From assembly GCA_023229765.1 (NCBI GenBank), contig JALNYO010000006.1, positions 62,001-126,000 on the forward strand: a stretch of 64,000 nucleotides of DNA, given 5' to 3'. The notes beneath the pieces are model-generated. The model made no database searches and was not told the origin of the DNA. It saw only the letters and a program-made list of their open reading frames with translations. Shown piece after piece: positions 52,315 to 61,553 of the stretch; positions within the stretch are counted from its first letter, which is position 1; each line of letters opens with the position of its first letter. Position numbers and translations under genes: made by a program. Source of the DNA: Syntrophales bacterium. Its GTDB lineage: Bacteria > Desulfobacterota > Syntrophia > Syntrophales > UBA5619.

Positions 52315-53284
52315 GCTTGACCTCCGGATTAAGCAGGTCCGGGGGATTGCCGGCAGTCAGGGCGGCGACGAGATTTTCCGCAGCCTTCATCGCCATTCTC
52401 AGGCGGGTCTTTTCAGAAGAACTGGCGATATGGGGCGAAAGCACCACATTGGTCAGCTCCCGGAATCCCGGATTCAGCGCCGGTTCCCCCTCAAAGACAT
52501 CCAGCCCGGCGCCCGCGATTGCACCCGAGCGCAGCGCCGCGATGAGGGCTTTGTCATCAACCACCCCCCCCCGGGCAGCATTGATGAGAATAGCGGATTT
52601 TTTCATCCGCGACAGCTCCTGCGCGCCGATCAGATGATGGGTCTGCTGGTTGTAAGGCACATGGAGGGTAACGATGTCCGCACGGCTCAGGAGTTCCTCT
52701 TTTGGCACATAGCGCGCCCGGCAGGCTGATTCGAGCTCCGGCGAAACGCGGTTTTGATTGTGGTAAAGCACCTCCATGTCGAATCCGAGCGCCCGGCGCG
52801 CCACGGCCTGCCCGATTCTTCCCATGCCGATGATTCCCAGCGTTGCCTGATGGATGTCAAGACCCAGCAACTGCTTCAGTTCCCACTTTTCCCATTTACC
52901 GTCCCGGAGGTACCGCTCCGCTTCGGTCAGCCGGCGGGCCGCGGCGAGGATCAGCGTCCAGGTGAAATCGGCGGTTGTATCGTCCAGAACGCCGGGGGTG
53001 TTAGTGGCCATGACGCCATGGGCGCTGCAGGCGGCAAGATCTATATTGTTGTAGCCGACGGCGATATTGCATACCGCCTTCAGGTGGGGGCAGCGCTCCA
53101 GCAGCTCCCCGTCGATCCGCTCGGTCAGGGCGATCATGGCCCCGTCCTTGTCGGCAAGCCTCTTCGCCAATTCCTCGGCGGTAAGCACGCTGTCTTCCTG
53201 ATTGGCCTCAATCTCGAAATGAGCCGCCAGAAAATTCAGCGCCTCAGCAAATACCTCCCGCGTGATCAATATCTTTTTTTTCAT
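52307..53284 (-). CDS. D-2-hydroxyacid dehydrogenase (glyoxylate/hydroxypyruvate reductase-like)
   Basis: 325 residues. The NAD motif is LGIIGMGRIGQAVARR; the catalytic Arg, Glu and His lie in NAARGGVVD, VFEGEPAL and SPHIASSS. It reduces glyoxylate, hydroxypyruvate or similar oxoacids. The start at 53284 follows GAGGAAGG. It overlaps the amidase gene by 8 bases and, with the SAF oxidoreductase, forms a small catabolic-looking group. Confidence 0.9.
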   Translation of the reverse strand: MKKKILITREVFAEALNFLAAHFEIEANQEDSVLTAEELAKRLADKDGAMIALTERIDGELLERCPHLKAVCNIAVGYNNIDLAACSAHGVMATNTPGVLDDTTADFTWTLILAAARRLTEAERYLRDGKWEKWELKQLLGLDIHQATLGIIGMGRIGQAVARRALGFDMEVLYHNQNRVSPELESACRARYVPKEELLSRADIVTLHVPYNQQTHHLIGAQELSRMKKSAILINAARGGVVDDKALIAALRSGAIAGAGLDVFEGEPALNPGFRELTNVVLSPHIASSSEKTRLRMAMKAAENLVAALTAGNPPDLLNPEVKHG

Positions 53285-53340
53285 GCTTCCTTCCTCTTTC
53301 CCCTCTAACATGATGAAAATCTATGCGGAGCGCGTGAAAA

Positions 53341-54357
53341 TCATAAGGCTCGCTCTGCGCCCGCGATGGTAACGGACGTCTTGAGCGCCCCGGTTTGCTC
53401 CTGCATGAAGACAATCATGAAGGGGATTTCACCGTTCGGCAAAACCCGCTCGCCGGAGAAGTCGCTTCCCTGGGGAATAGACAGCTCCCGCTGAATCTCC
53501 GCCTCCGTCATTGCCCCCAGTTCCTCGTCCGTCAGAGTATTGCCGCAATAGACTATCTTTTGCCCGAGGACAACATCATAGGGGTCGGCAACGACCAGGC
53601 GCACTTTTATTCCGGAAACCGGATAGGCGGCCTGATTCACGACAATCCCCTCAATAACATGGAGACTGCCCGTGATGATGTTCGTGACGGTGCGCTGGCG
53701 CAAATCCTTTACCAGCAAGGCTTCAAACGGCGCCTTTGTGTCCGTCTTCTCCACCGGAACAAGGTTTTCCAAAACGGGAATACCCTGGAGATAGGGAGCA
53801 GCCTCCTTCAGCGCTTCACTTCTGATCTCAGGAGAAACGAACAAAACAACGGCGCCTGCGACAATCGCGATGAATAAAAGGAGCGCAATCAGCGCAAGGA
53901 TAATTCTTCCCCAGCGTCGCCGCTTTTTGGGTCGTTGCTGCGGCTTGGCAACCTTCTCCCGGAGCTCCTCCTCTGTTTCATTCACCTGACCAAGGAGTGA
54001 CAAATCCTCAGGTTTTATATCGTGATCAGGGAGGCCCGATAAGGGGTCGCTTTTAACATCGATCACCGGCTCACTTTCCGCTAAAGGCTGCTCGGCAAGC
54101 GGGGCTGCCTGCGTGATTTTCTCATCTGCATTTCCCATGGTTCCGTTGCCCGGAGGAAAACGATCATCGGGCGCCCGCTTGGCATCGCTGATTCTGACCG
54201 AAGCGATCTCGTCCGACTCCCCCAAGCGGTGGTTGGCCGGTTGCAGCTGGAAAAAAACATTCTGGCAGCGGCTGCAGCGCACCCAGGCGCCGTCGCCCGC
54301 AAGCAAAGAATCATCAAATCTGTACTGGGTTTCACACTTCGGGCACTGTATAATCAT
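53341..54357 (-). CDS. Zinc-ribbon and DUF3426 membrane protein
   Basis: 338 residues. The N-terminal MJ0042-type finger has CPKCETQYRF and CSRCQNVFF. A Pro/Glu-rich linker leads to a transmembrane helix at about 150-175 and then the DUF3426 domain, probably outside the cytoplasm. This architecture is common in delta- and betaproteobacteria; function unknown. Confidence 0.82.
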   Translation of the reverse strand: MIIQCPKCETQYRFDDSLLAGDGAWVRCSRCQNVFFQLQPANHRLGESDEIASVRISDAKRAPDDRFPPGNGTMGNADEKITQAAPLAEQPLAESEPVIDVKSDPLSGLPDHDIKPEDLSLLGQVNETEEELREKVAKPQQRPKKRRRWGRIILALIALLLFIAIVAGAVVLFVSPEIRSEALKEAAPYLQGIPVLENLVPVEKTDTKAPFEALLVKDLRQRTVTNIITGSLHVIEGIVVNQAAYPVSGIKVRLVVADPYDVVLGQKIVYCGNTLTDEELGAMTEAEIQRELSIPQGSDFSGERVLPNGEIPFMIVFMQEQTGALKTSVTIAGAERAL

Positions 54358-54405
54358 AGCCCCTCCTTACATTCAGACAATTTATAAACATTAAGCTTCG
54401 CTTAT

Positions 54406-54933
54406 TTAATTTCCCCTTAATACGCGTACTTCAGGAAAATAACGATATTTTTCGTCACAATCAAGCCCGTACCCGACAACAAACTCATCAGGAATGGAAA
54501 AGCCGACGTAATCGGCCGTAAAGGGCAAGCGTCTCCGGGACGGCTTGTCGAGCAGGACGCAGACCTTCAGCGACGCCGGCTGCCGTTGCTTCATAATATC
54601 AACAAGGGAAGAAAGGGTGAAGCCCGTATCCAATATGTCCTCCACGATCAGCAGATCGCGTCCCGTAACCGACGTCTCGACATCCTTGCCCAGCACGATC
54701 CGCCCCGAACTTACCTGATTTCTTCCGTAACTCGCAATCCGGACAAAATCAACGGCACTGGGAATCTGGATCATGCGGATCAGATCAGCCATAAAAATGA
54801 AGGCGCCTTTGAGAACACCAACCACAAGCAGATCCTTCCCCTGATAATCTCGGGTTATGCCGGCCGCCAATTCTGTTACCCGGCCCATAATTTCCTCTTT
54901 CGGCAAGAGCACCTCGGTCGCCGATTCTTTCAC
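54406..54933 (-). CDS. hpt: Hypoxanthine phosphoribosyltransferase
   Basis: 175 residues, the usual length. The PRPP loop is VEDILDTGFTL; VGVLKGAFIF and the C-terminal DEFVVGYGLDCDEKYR are family marks. It salvages hypoxanthine and guanine. I prefer a GTG start at 54933 with GGGGGG upstream; a longer in-frame start at 55026 would add about 30 unconserved residues. Confidence 0.92.
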   Translation of the reverse strand: MKESATEVLLPKEEIMGRVTELAAGITRDYQGKDLLVVGVLKGAFIFMADLIRMIQIPSAVDFVRIASYGRNQVSSGRIVLGKDVETSVTGRDLLIVEDILDTGFTLSSLVDIMKQRQPASLKVCVLLDKPSRRRLPFTADYVGFSIPDEFVVGYGLDCDEKYRYFPEVRVLRGN

Positions 54934-55237
54934 TACAGCCCCCCATTGCCATCTGCCGCACGGCTTTTCAGTGTTTGCCTGACACCATAGTCCTTTTTCA
55001 ACCTTAGCTTTTCCTGCCCCTAACATGGCGTTTGCTCAAGAGGATGGAACCAAGCCGGAAGAATGGTCGCCCACTCCCGCAAAAAAGCTATTTTGGGACA
55101 CTAAACGACACCGTAAAGCCTGTCAATAAAAAACATAAAAAATAAACCTGATTGCAGTCCTATTGCTAAAATGTTACTGAACGCAGCCAAAATAACGAAC
55201 CGATTTTATGCAGACTTTCTGCGAGAAAAGGAAGTAA

Positions 55238-57790
55238 ATGACCAATTTTCCAGCAATTAATCTTGACGATATCCTTCTTTCCGTCGAAAAGCCGAGCCGC
55301 TACACGGGAGGTGAATTGAACGCCGTCCGCAAGGATCCGGCAGGACGTCTCAGTTTCGCCCTTGCCTTCCCGGACGTTTACGAAATCGGGATGTCGCATC
55401 TCGGGCTCCAGATACTGTACGGGATTCTCAACAGGATGCCGGATGTCCTCTGCGAACGCTGTTACGCCCCCTGGCCGGACATGGAGGAGAAACTCCGCCA
55501 GCACGGACTTCCCCTCTGCTCGCTGGAATCACGCCGCCCGCTTTCCGCCTTCGACATCGTCGGCTTTTCCCTCCAGTACGAGCTTTCCTATACGAATATC
55601 CTCATGATGCTCGATCTGGGAGGGATTCCCCTGAAGCGGGGAGAACGGGGAGACAAGCACCCGCTGATAGTCGCCGGCGGCCCCGCGGCCTTCAACCCTG
55701 CCCCGCTTGCCGATTTTATCGACCTTTTTGTCATCGGCGAGGGAGAGGAGGTCATCTCGGAAATAGCGCTTTCGGTACGGGAGGTACGAGGTAGAGGCGG
55801 AAACAGGGAGGAGCAGCTTGCGGCTCTGGCCACCATCCCGGGAATCTACGTTCCTTCCGTCCATCAGGAAAACGAACGGATAAAAATGCGGATAATCGCC
55901 GATCCCAGCAGATGGCGCGAACCGCTTACCCCAATCGTGCCGCTGATGAAGACCATTCACGACCGGATAAGCCTGGAGATCGCCCGGGGCTGTACGCGGG
56001 GCTGCCGCTTTTGTCAGGCGGGAATGGTATGGCGTCCGGTTCGGGAAAGAACGCCCTTCGTACTCGAGGAAATGGCCGAAGGGATGCTGAAAGCGACCGG
56101 TCATAACGAAATATCACTGCTCTCGCTCAGTTCCGGAGACTATTCCCATATCGAATCGCTGCTGGCAACGCTGATGGACCGTTATTATCCACAGCGCATC
56201 GCGATGGCGCTGCCCTCGCTGCGCGCTGAGACAATCACCCCCCGGCTGATAGAGGATATCAGGCGGGTCCGGAAGACCAGCTTTACCCTCGCCCCGGAAG
56301 CGGGCACCCAGCGGCTGCGGGATGCCATCAACAAGGGGAACACCGAGGAGGCGCTGCTGACAACGACGGAGCGGGTGTTTGCTGCCGGCTGGCGAGGAGT
56401 GAAACTCTACTTCATGCTGGGCCTTCCCGGGGAACGTAAGGAGGATCTCGAAGGCATCATCGAGCTTGCCCACAAGGTTCTGCGGACGGCAAAAAACCGG
56501 GGACAGGTTACGGTGAGCCTCTCAACCTTTGTCCCGAAACCGCACACCCCTTTCCAGTGGGAGCGCCAGATCGGGATCGAGGAAATAAACGAACGGCAGG
56601 ATTTCTTCAAGCAGCGTCTCAAAAACCGCAGCATCAGCGTCAAATGGCACGATGCCCGGATGAGCCAGCTCGAAGGCATTTTTTCCCGCGCGGGAGCGGA
56701 AACCGGGGCGCTGATCGAACAGGCGTACCGCCTCGGCTGCCGGTTCGACGGCTGGGGCGACAAACTCCGTTTTGATTTATGGCAGGAGGCCTTGCGCCGG
56801 ACAGGAATCGACGCCGCTGCCTATCTGCGGGCACGCTCTCTTGACGAAAAACTGCCCTGGGAAATTATCGACTGCGGTGTAAGCCGTGAATTCCTGCTTG
56901 CCGAAGCCGCAAAAGCCAAAACAGAAACGGCAACGCCGGACTGCCGCACCGGCCCGTGCAGCAACTGCGGCGTCTGCGACCATAAGACCATCAGGGTCGT
57001 TACCGCCCCCAAGGACGCTCCGGCCGGTCAGTTTATCTCCACCTTCGCAAAAGCGCCGCTTTCTGCCGGGCGGGAGCGAAGTTTTCGCCTGCGCTTTACG
57101 AAACTTGGCGCGGCGCGGTTTCTTTCCCACCTGGAACTTTCGTCCGCGCTCAGCCGGGCGATGATGATGGGGGGTATCTTTTTCGCCTATTCCCAGGGTT
57201 TTCATCCCCATCCGCTGATCTCGTTTTCCGCGGCCACGTCGGTCGGCATGGAAAGCCATTGCGAGCTCGCCGACATCCGCATCCATGATCCCGAAATCGC
57301 AATTCCCGAGCTTCCGGCCCTGATCAACGGCGGCCTTCCGGAGGGTGTGCGGGTGACGGCAATCCGGGAACTGCTTCCCAACGACTATTCCCTTGCTAAA
57401 CTGACGACGGGATTTAATTATACGATTGTTTTGCCGGATAAAATTGAGAAAGGCAACCTGGGGCAAATTGAGGAAGCGATGCAGCGCTTTCTGGCGGAGC
57501 AGCATTTTCTGGTCAACCGGGGAAACGATCCCAAGGCCGGCGCCTCTTCCCCCAAAGAAAACATCAAAGATATTCGCCCGTTCGTGGCGGCAATGACGCT
57601 CGACGGAGCCGCAGGGGTTATTCACCTTTCTGCGAACGCCGGCGCAGTGGGCACAATCCGTCCGGCGGAGCTTCTGACCTCGCTGTTCGGCTTCACCGAC
57701 GAGGAATCCCACCGATTTCGCATTGTCAAAACTGCCGTGCGCGCGGCCGTTTTTGCCGGAGCTGACGATCGGAAAATTTTTCTGGGGTGA
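55238..57790 (+). CDS. Fused TIGR03960 radical SAM and DUF2344 protein
   Basis: 850 residues. A B12-binding-like N-terminal domain leads to a radical SAM core with CTRGCRFCQAG (Cys 252, 256, 259). Residues about 615-840 are a DUF2344 domain (RLRFTKLGAARFLSHLEL, AYSQGFHPHP). In many bacteria these two parts lie next to rplU and ribonuclease G; here rng is absent and the ribosomal genes follow directly. The fusion is known in the family; the RNA or protein modified is uncertain. Confidence 0.88.
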   Translation: MTNFPAINLDDILLSVEKPSRYTGGELNAVRKDPAGRLSFALAFPDVYEIGMSHLGLQILYGILNRMPDVLCERCYAPWPDMEEKLRQHGLPLCSLESRRPLSAFDIVGFSLQYELSYTNILMMLDLGGIPLKRGERGDKHPLIVAGGPAAFNPAPLADFIDLFVIGEGEEVISEIALSVREVRGRGGNREEQLAALATIPGIYVPSVHQENERIKMRIIADPSRWREPLTPIVPLMKTIHDRISLEIARGCTRGCRFCQAGMVWRPVRERTPFVLEEMAEGMLKATGHNEISLLSLSSGDYSHIESLLATLMDRYYPQRIAMALPSLRAETITPRLIEDIRRVRKTSFTLAPEAGTQRLRDAINKGNTEEALLTTTERVFAAGWRGVKLYFMLGLPGERKEDLEGIIELAHKVLRTAKNRGQVTVSLSTFVPKPHTPFQWERQIGIEEINERQDFFKQRLKNRSISVKWHDARMSQLEGIFSRAGAETGALIEQAYRLGCRFDGWGDKLRFDLWQEALRRTGIDAAAYLRARSLDEKLPWEIIDCGVSREFLLAEAAKAKTETATPDCRTGPCSNCGVCDHKTIRVVTAPKDAPAGQFISTFAKAPLSAGRERSFRLRFTKLGAARFLSHLELSSALSRAMMMGGIFFAYSQGFHPHPLISFSAATSVGMESHCELADIRIHDPEIAIPELPALINGGLPEGVRVTAIRELLPNDYSLAKLTTGFNYTIVLPDKIEKGNLGQIEEAMQRFLAEQHFLVNRGNDPKAGASSPKENIKDIRPFVAAMTLDGAAGVIHLSANAGAVGTIRPAELLTSLFGFTDEESHRFRIVKTAVRAAVFAGADDRKIFLG

Positions 57791-57827
57791 TAAAATTGTT
57801 GCCCACGCAACAAGCTGATAAATTGTC

Positions 57828-57857
57828 TTGACAAAAGTGCCTTCCTTTCGGTATCAT
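57828..57857 (+). promoter_or_regulatory. Promoter of rplU-rpmA
   Basis: TTGACA (57828-57833), an 18-base spacer and TATCAT (57852-57857), 33 bases before rplU. Confidence 0.7.
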
Positions 57858-57890
57858 CGGCGTTCAAAATTTTTTAGAGGGATATGAGCC

Positions 57891-58202
57891 ATGTATGCAG
57901 TGATAAAAACAGGCGGCAAGCAGCAAAGGGTCTCTGAAGGAGACGTGGTAGCCATTGAGAAGATAAATGGCGCAAAAGGGGATACGGTCGTTTTTGACCA
58001 GGTTCTCATGGTCGGCAAAGACGATGATATCCGGATCGGCAGGCCCGTTGTTGAGGGCGCCAAGGTGACCGGCGAAATAGTCTGTCAGACAAAGGGTGAC
58101 AAGATAGTCGTCTTCAAGATGAAAAAAAGGAAGGGCTATCACAAGAAGATTGGTCACCGTCAGGAACTGACCAGCATGAAAATCAAGGAAATATCCATTT
58201 AG
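57891..58202 (+). CDS. rplU: 50S ribosomal protein L21
   Basis: 103 residues, the normal length. The N-terminal MYAVIKTGGKQQRV and the C-terminal GHRQELTSMKI region are diagnostic. It binds 23S rRNA in the large subunit. It is followed 12 bases later by rpmA. Confidence 0.97.
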   Translation: MYAVIKTGGKQQRVSEGDVVAIEKINGAKGDTVVFDQVLMVGKDDDIRIGRPVVEGAKVTGEIVCQTKGDKIVVFKMKKRKGYHKKIGHRQELTSMKIKEISI

Positions 58203-58214
58203 GGGGAAGACGCT

Positions 58215-58472
58215 ATGGCACATAAAAAAGGACAGGGGAGCTCCCGGAATGGAAGAGACAGCAATTCCCAGCGGCGGGGCGTAAAGAGGTTCGGCGGCGA
58301 AAAGATAACGGCCGGAACCATTATCGTGCGGCAATTGGGCACTGTATTCCATCAGGGGAAGAATGTAGGGCTGGGCAAGGACTACACCATTTACTCCCTG
58401 ATCGACGGCTTCGTGAAATTTGAACGGCTCGATAAAAAGAGACAGAAAATAAGCGTTTACGCTGAGGCGTAA
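58215..58472 (+). CDS. rpmA: 50S ribosomal protein L27
   Basis: 85 residues with MAHKKGQGSSRNGRDS and RQLGTVFHQGKNVG, conserved in L27. Its N-terminus reaches the peptidyl-transferase centre. Co-transcribed with rplU. Confidence 0.97.
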   Translation: MAHKKGQGSSRNGRDSNSQRRGVKRFGGEKITAGTIIVRQLGTVFHQGKNVGLGKDYTIYSLIDGFVKFERLDKKRQKISVYAEA

Positions 58473-58985
58473 TGCGGTTGACTGCTCTGCGGACACCAGC
58501 GGCGCCATTGGCCTCTCTCCCTCAAATACCGGGGGTTAGACATCCAGGCGGATTTTGTCAGCCAACGTTATCCCATGAATAATTTTTCCGATAGCGGCCG
58601 GTGGGGAGCTTTGGCGACCTCCTGCCGCTCTTTTTTTCCGCCAGTTTGCGCAACCGGTTATGGATGCGCAATGCCGACCCTCTTCCTCTTCGTTGCGGTT
58701 TTATTTATTAGAACACCGGCAGCAATAGACTCGCTTCCCGCTTTTACGTTCCTGCCCCTTTGGATAAGCCTCAAAAAAACAGTGTGGCGTGTGCTTGTCC
58801 TCTCCAAAATTGAGCGCTGGATGCAGAGTGTTTTCCAGTATCATGAAAAATTTATTTAGATCAATTGTTTACGATCATGTTTTCAGGAGAAAATGCCCGT
58901 TTCGATATCCCTCGCCAGTAGCGGGGGCGGCAGCTTTTGAGTTAATTAAATTATACGAGGGAGGCAATGGCAAAACTCCATTTCT
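58473..58985. other. Intergenic stretch between rpmA and obgE
   Basis: A 95-codon frame at 58575-58859 is rich in aromatic and basic residues, has no known homology or good ribosome-binding site, and I reject it as a gene. No RNA gene is seen. Confidence 0.45.
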
Positions 58986-59070
58986 GTCATTCCCGCGACG
59001 CTTCTGGGCGGGAATCCAGTTTGTAACTCTCTAAAATCATGGATGCCCGACAAGAGCATTCGGGCATGAC
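58986..59070. repeat. Dispersed nested inverted repeat upstream of obgE
   Basis: GTCATTCCCG at the left end matches the complement of CGGGCATGAC at the right end; inside, GGGAATCCA faces TGGATGCCC. The two hairpins form an 85-bp unit of a kind seen repeatedly in environmental bacterial genomes. Only one copy is in the window. Confidence 0.6.
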
Positions 59071-59107
59071 GAAACGTTTTGCAATTACCTCGAGGTTGTA
59101 TTTTAAG

Positions 59108-60145
59108 ATGAAATTTATTGATGAAGCGAAAATTTATGTCAAGGCCGGCGACGGAGGGCGAGGCTGCGTCAGTTTCCGACGGGAAAAGTATGTCCCCCAC
59201 GGCGGACCGGACGGCGGCGACGGAGGACATGGAGGAGATGTAAGCATCCGGGCCTCCATGAGCAGACGCACGCTGCTTGATCTCAAGTTTCGCCAGCACT
59301 ACGTGGCGAAGCACGGGGGACACGGCGAAGGAAGCAAGCGCACGGGCAAGAACTCGGAGAACGTGGAGATCCTTGTTCCCGTGGGTACGGTAATCCGGGA
59401 GGCGGAAACCGGCGAGCTGCTTGCCGACCTGACTGTTGACGGCGCCGTCTGCATAGTCGCCAAAGGGGGCATGGGAGGTCGGGGAAACGCGAGATTTGCC
59501 ACCGCCACCCGGCAGACGCCGCGCTTCGCCCAGCCGGGGATAGAGGGGGAGGAGCGCTGGATCACCCTGGAGCTGAAGCTTCTTGCCGACGTCGGCATTG
59601 TCGGACTTCCCAATGTCGGAAAATCCACACTTATTTCCAGAATATCCGCGGCCCGGCCCAAAATCGCCGACTACCCTTTTACAACGCTGATTCCCAATCT
59701 TGGCGTTGTCCAGTTCGGCGAACATGAATCGTTCGTGGTCGCCGACATTCCGGGACTGATAGAGGGCGCCCATACGGGACAGGGCATGGGCATAAGGTTT
59801 CTGCGTCATGTCGAGCGCACCTCGGTTTTGTTGCATATAATCGATATATCGCCCGAAGAGAGCCGCGGCGCCTGGCATGATTATGAACTGATCAACAGGG
59901 AACTCGAATTTTTCAGCCCGGAGATGCTCACCAAACCCCAGATCGTTGCCATCGGCAAGATCGATCTTCCCATAACCGAAGAGCGCTTAAAAAAGGAATT
60001 TGACATCTTCGCCGAAAAAGGCATAAAGTTATTTCCCTTTTCGGCGGTAACGGGAAAAGGCGTTCCGGAGTTAATCCGCGAGATGGTCTTGCTGATTTCA
60101 CGGGGAGAAAAAACAGGCGAATCACAGGACATCGTTGATCAATAG
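59108..60145 (+). CDS. obgE: Obg-family GTPase
   Basis: 345 residues. The glycine-rich Obg fold occupies residues 1-158 (AGDGGRGCVSFRREK, GGPDGGDGGHGG); the G domain has GLPNVGKSTLI, DIPGLIEGA and a GKID site. It supports late large-subunit assembly. The start is the ATG at 59108 (MKFIDEAK); upstream in-frame ATGs lie inside a repeat. Confidence 0.96.
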   Translation: MKFIDEAKIYVKAGDGGRGCVSFRREKYVPHGGPDGGDGGHGGDVSIRASMSRRTLLDLKFRQHYVAKHGGHGEGSKRTGKNSENVEILVPVGTVIREAETGELLADLTVDGAVCIVAKGGMGGRGNARFATATRQTPRFAQPGIEGEERWITLELKLLADVGIVGLPNVGKSTLISRISAARPKIADYPFTTLIPNLGVVQFGEHESFVVADIPGLIEGAHTGQGMGIRFLRHVERTSVLLHIIDISPEESRGAWHDYELINRELEFFSPEMLTKPQIVAIGKIDLPITEERLKKEFDIFAEKGIKLFPFSAVTGKGVPELIREMVLLISRGEKTGESQDIVDQ

Positions 60146-60215
60146 CGCCTTTGCTCCCATTCCGTTCGGGATGGACAGGCAAGAGGAGAAAAACCTCTTT
60201 GAGGAGCGGTAAATT

Positions 60216-61364
60216 ATGACACGCAAAGAACAGCTTGGGAATGTCAAAAGAATTATCGTCAAGGTCGGCAGCGCCGTCCTGACCGGCGAGGACGGCATCG
60301 ACCTTGAAGTAATCGAGCAACTGGTTTCCGACATTGCTGCCTTGCGCGAGCAGGGATTCCAGGTAATTTTTGTCAGTTCCGGGGCTATTGCCTGCGGCAA
60401 ACACCGATTGGGAATCCCAGGAAAACTTAAAAGCCTGCCTCAGAAACAGGCCGCGGCGGCGGTAGGTCAGGGAAGACTGATGCGGGTATATTCCAACGCG
60501 TTCGGCAAGCACGGGCTTTTCGTCGGCCAGGTGCTGCTGACAATGAGCGACATCACCGACCGCAAACGGTTTCTCAACATCCGCAATACCCTGTTTCAAT
60601 TGCTGGACTGGGGGGTAATCCCCATCATCAACGAGAATGACACAGTTGCGGTCGAAGAGATAAAGTTTGGAGATAACGACAATCTGGCCGCGATGGTCGC
60701 CAATATCGTCGAAGCGCATCTTGTCGTCAATCTGACCAGTACAAACGGACTGTACGATCAGAATCCCAGCAGCTCCAAAAAGGCGAAGTTGATCGCCCTG
60801 GTGACCGAAATCACCGATGCCATAGAAGATGCCGCGAGCGATGAAGGCACCAGTGCGGGGATTGGCGGCATGAAAAGCAAGGTTCTGGCCGCGAAAAAGG
60901 TTATTGCCATCGGCACCCCTTACATTATCGCCCCCGGCAAGCGGAAAGGCGTCCTGCAGGAGATTTTGGAAGGCAAGGAGATTGGCACCCTTTTCCTGCC
61001 CTCAGCGGCTCATCTGAACAGCCGAAAATACTGGATTGCCTTCACCCTGCGCTCCCGTGGTCGCCTGTCCGTGGACGAAGGGGCCAAAACGGCGTTAGTG
61101 CAGGACGGAAAAAGTCTTTTGCCTTCAGGCATAACGCATATCGAGGGGGATTTTGCGGTAGGAGATCCGGTCAGTTGCGTTGATTTGGCGGGGAACGCCA
61201 TCGCCAAGGGGCTTGTCAACTACAGCTCCGAAGATATGCGAAAAATCATTGGTCTGAAGAGCTCGCAAATCGAGCAGGCGCTTGGCTACAAGGACTACGA
61301 CGAGGCAATCCATCGCGACAATCTTGCCGTGATTGTGCATCAGAGCGGCAAGGCAAAGGGCTGA
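60216..61364 (+). CDS. proB: Glutamate 5-kinase with PUA domain
   Basis: 382 residues. The amino-acid kinase domain shows VKVGSAVLTG, SSGAIACG and NENDTVAVEEI; residues about 285-365 are a PUA domain. It starts proline synthesis by phosphorylating glutamate; proA is not in the window. Downstream of obgE with a 70-base gap. Confidence 0.95.
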   Translation: MTRKEQLGNVKRIIVKVGSAVLTGEDGIDLEVIEQLVSDIAALREQGFQVIFVSSGAIACGKHRLGIPGKLKSLPQKQAAAAVGQGRLMRVYSNAFGKHGLFVGQVLLTMSDITDRKRFLNIRNTLFQLLDWGVIPIINENDTVAVEEIKFGDNDNLAAMVANIVEAHLVVNLTSTNGLYDQNPSSSKKAKLIALVTEITDAIEDAASDEGTSAGIGGMKSKVLAAKKVIAIGTPYIIAPGKRKGVLQEILEGKEIGTLFLPSAAHLNSRKYWIAFTLRSRGRLSVDEGAKTALVQDGKSLLPSGITHIEGDFAVGDPVSCVDLAGNAIAKGLVNYSSEDMRKIIGLKSSQIEQALGYKDYDEAIHRDNLAVIVHQSGKAKG

Positions 61365-61384
61365 AATAAAGCCGAAATGTTCCA

Positions 61385-61411
61385 TTGACACGAGAAGCCT
61401 TTTTTTATAAT
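61385..61411 (+). promoter_or_regulatory. Probable promoter of the octaheme cytochrome gene
   Basis: TTGACA (61385-61390) and TATAAT (61406-61411) are both perfect but only 15 bases apart. The leader would be about 135 bases. Confidence 0.5.
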
Positions 61412-61553
61412 CTGCAGTTAGCTTATAGAGTTTTCAGCGAATATCTTGCGTAAGAACTTCATCAGGAACAGGAGCCCTGCTCCGATAGCATAACTAACTG
61501 ACTTTCTAAACATCTTCTTGAAGACCAACGACATAGTTGTTCAGGAGGGGGAC

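Noticed and set aside
58575..58859. 95-codon plus-strand frame between rpmA and obgE
   Set aside because: Composition and lack of a start signal suggest chance; no family recognised.
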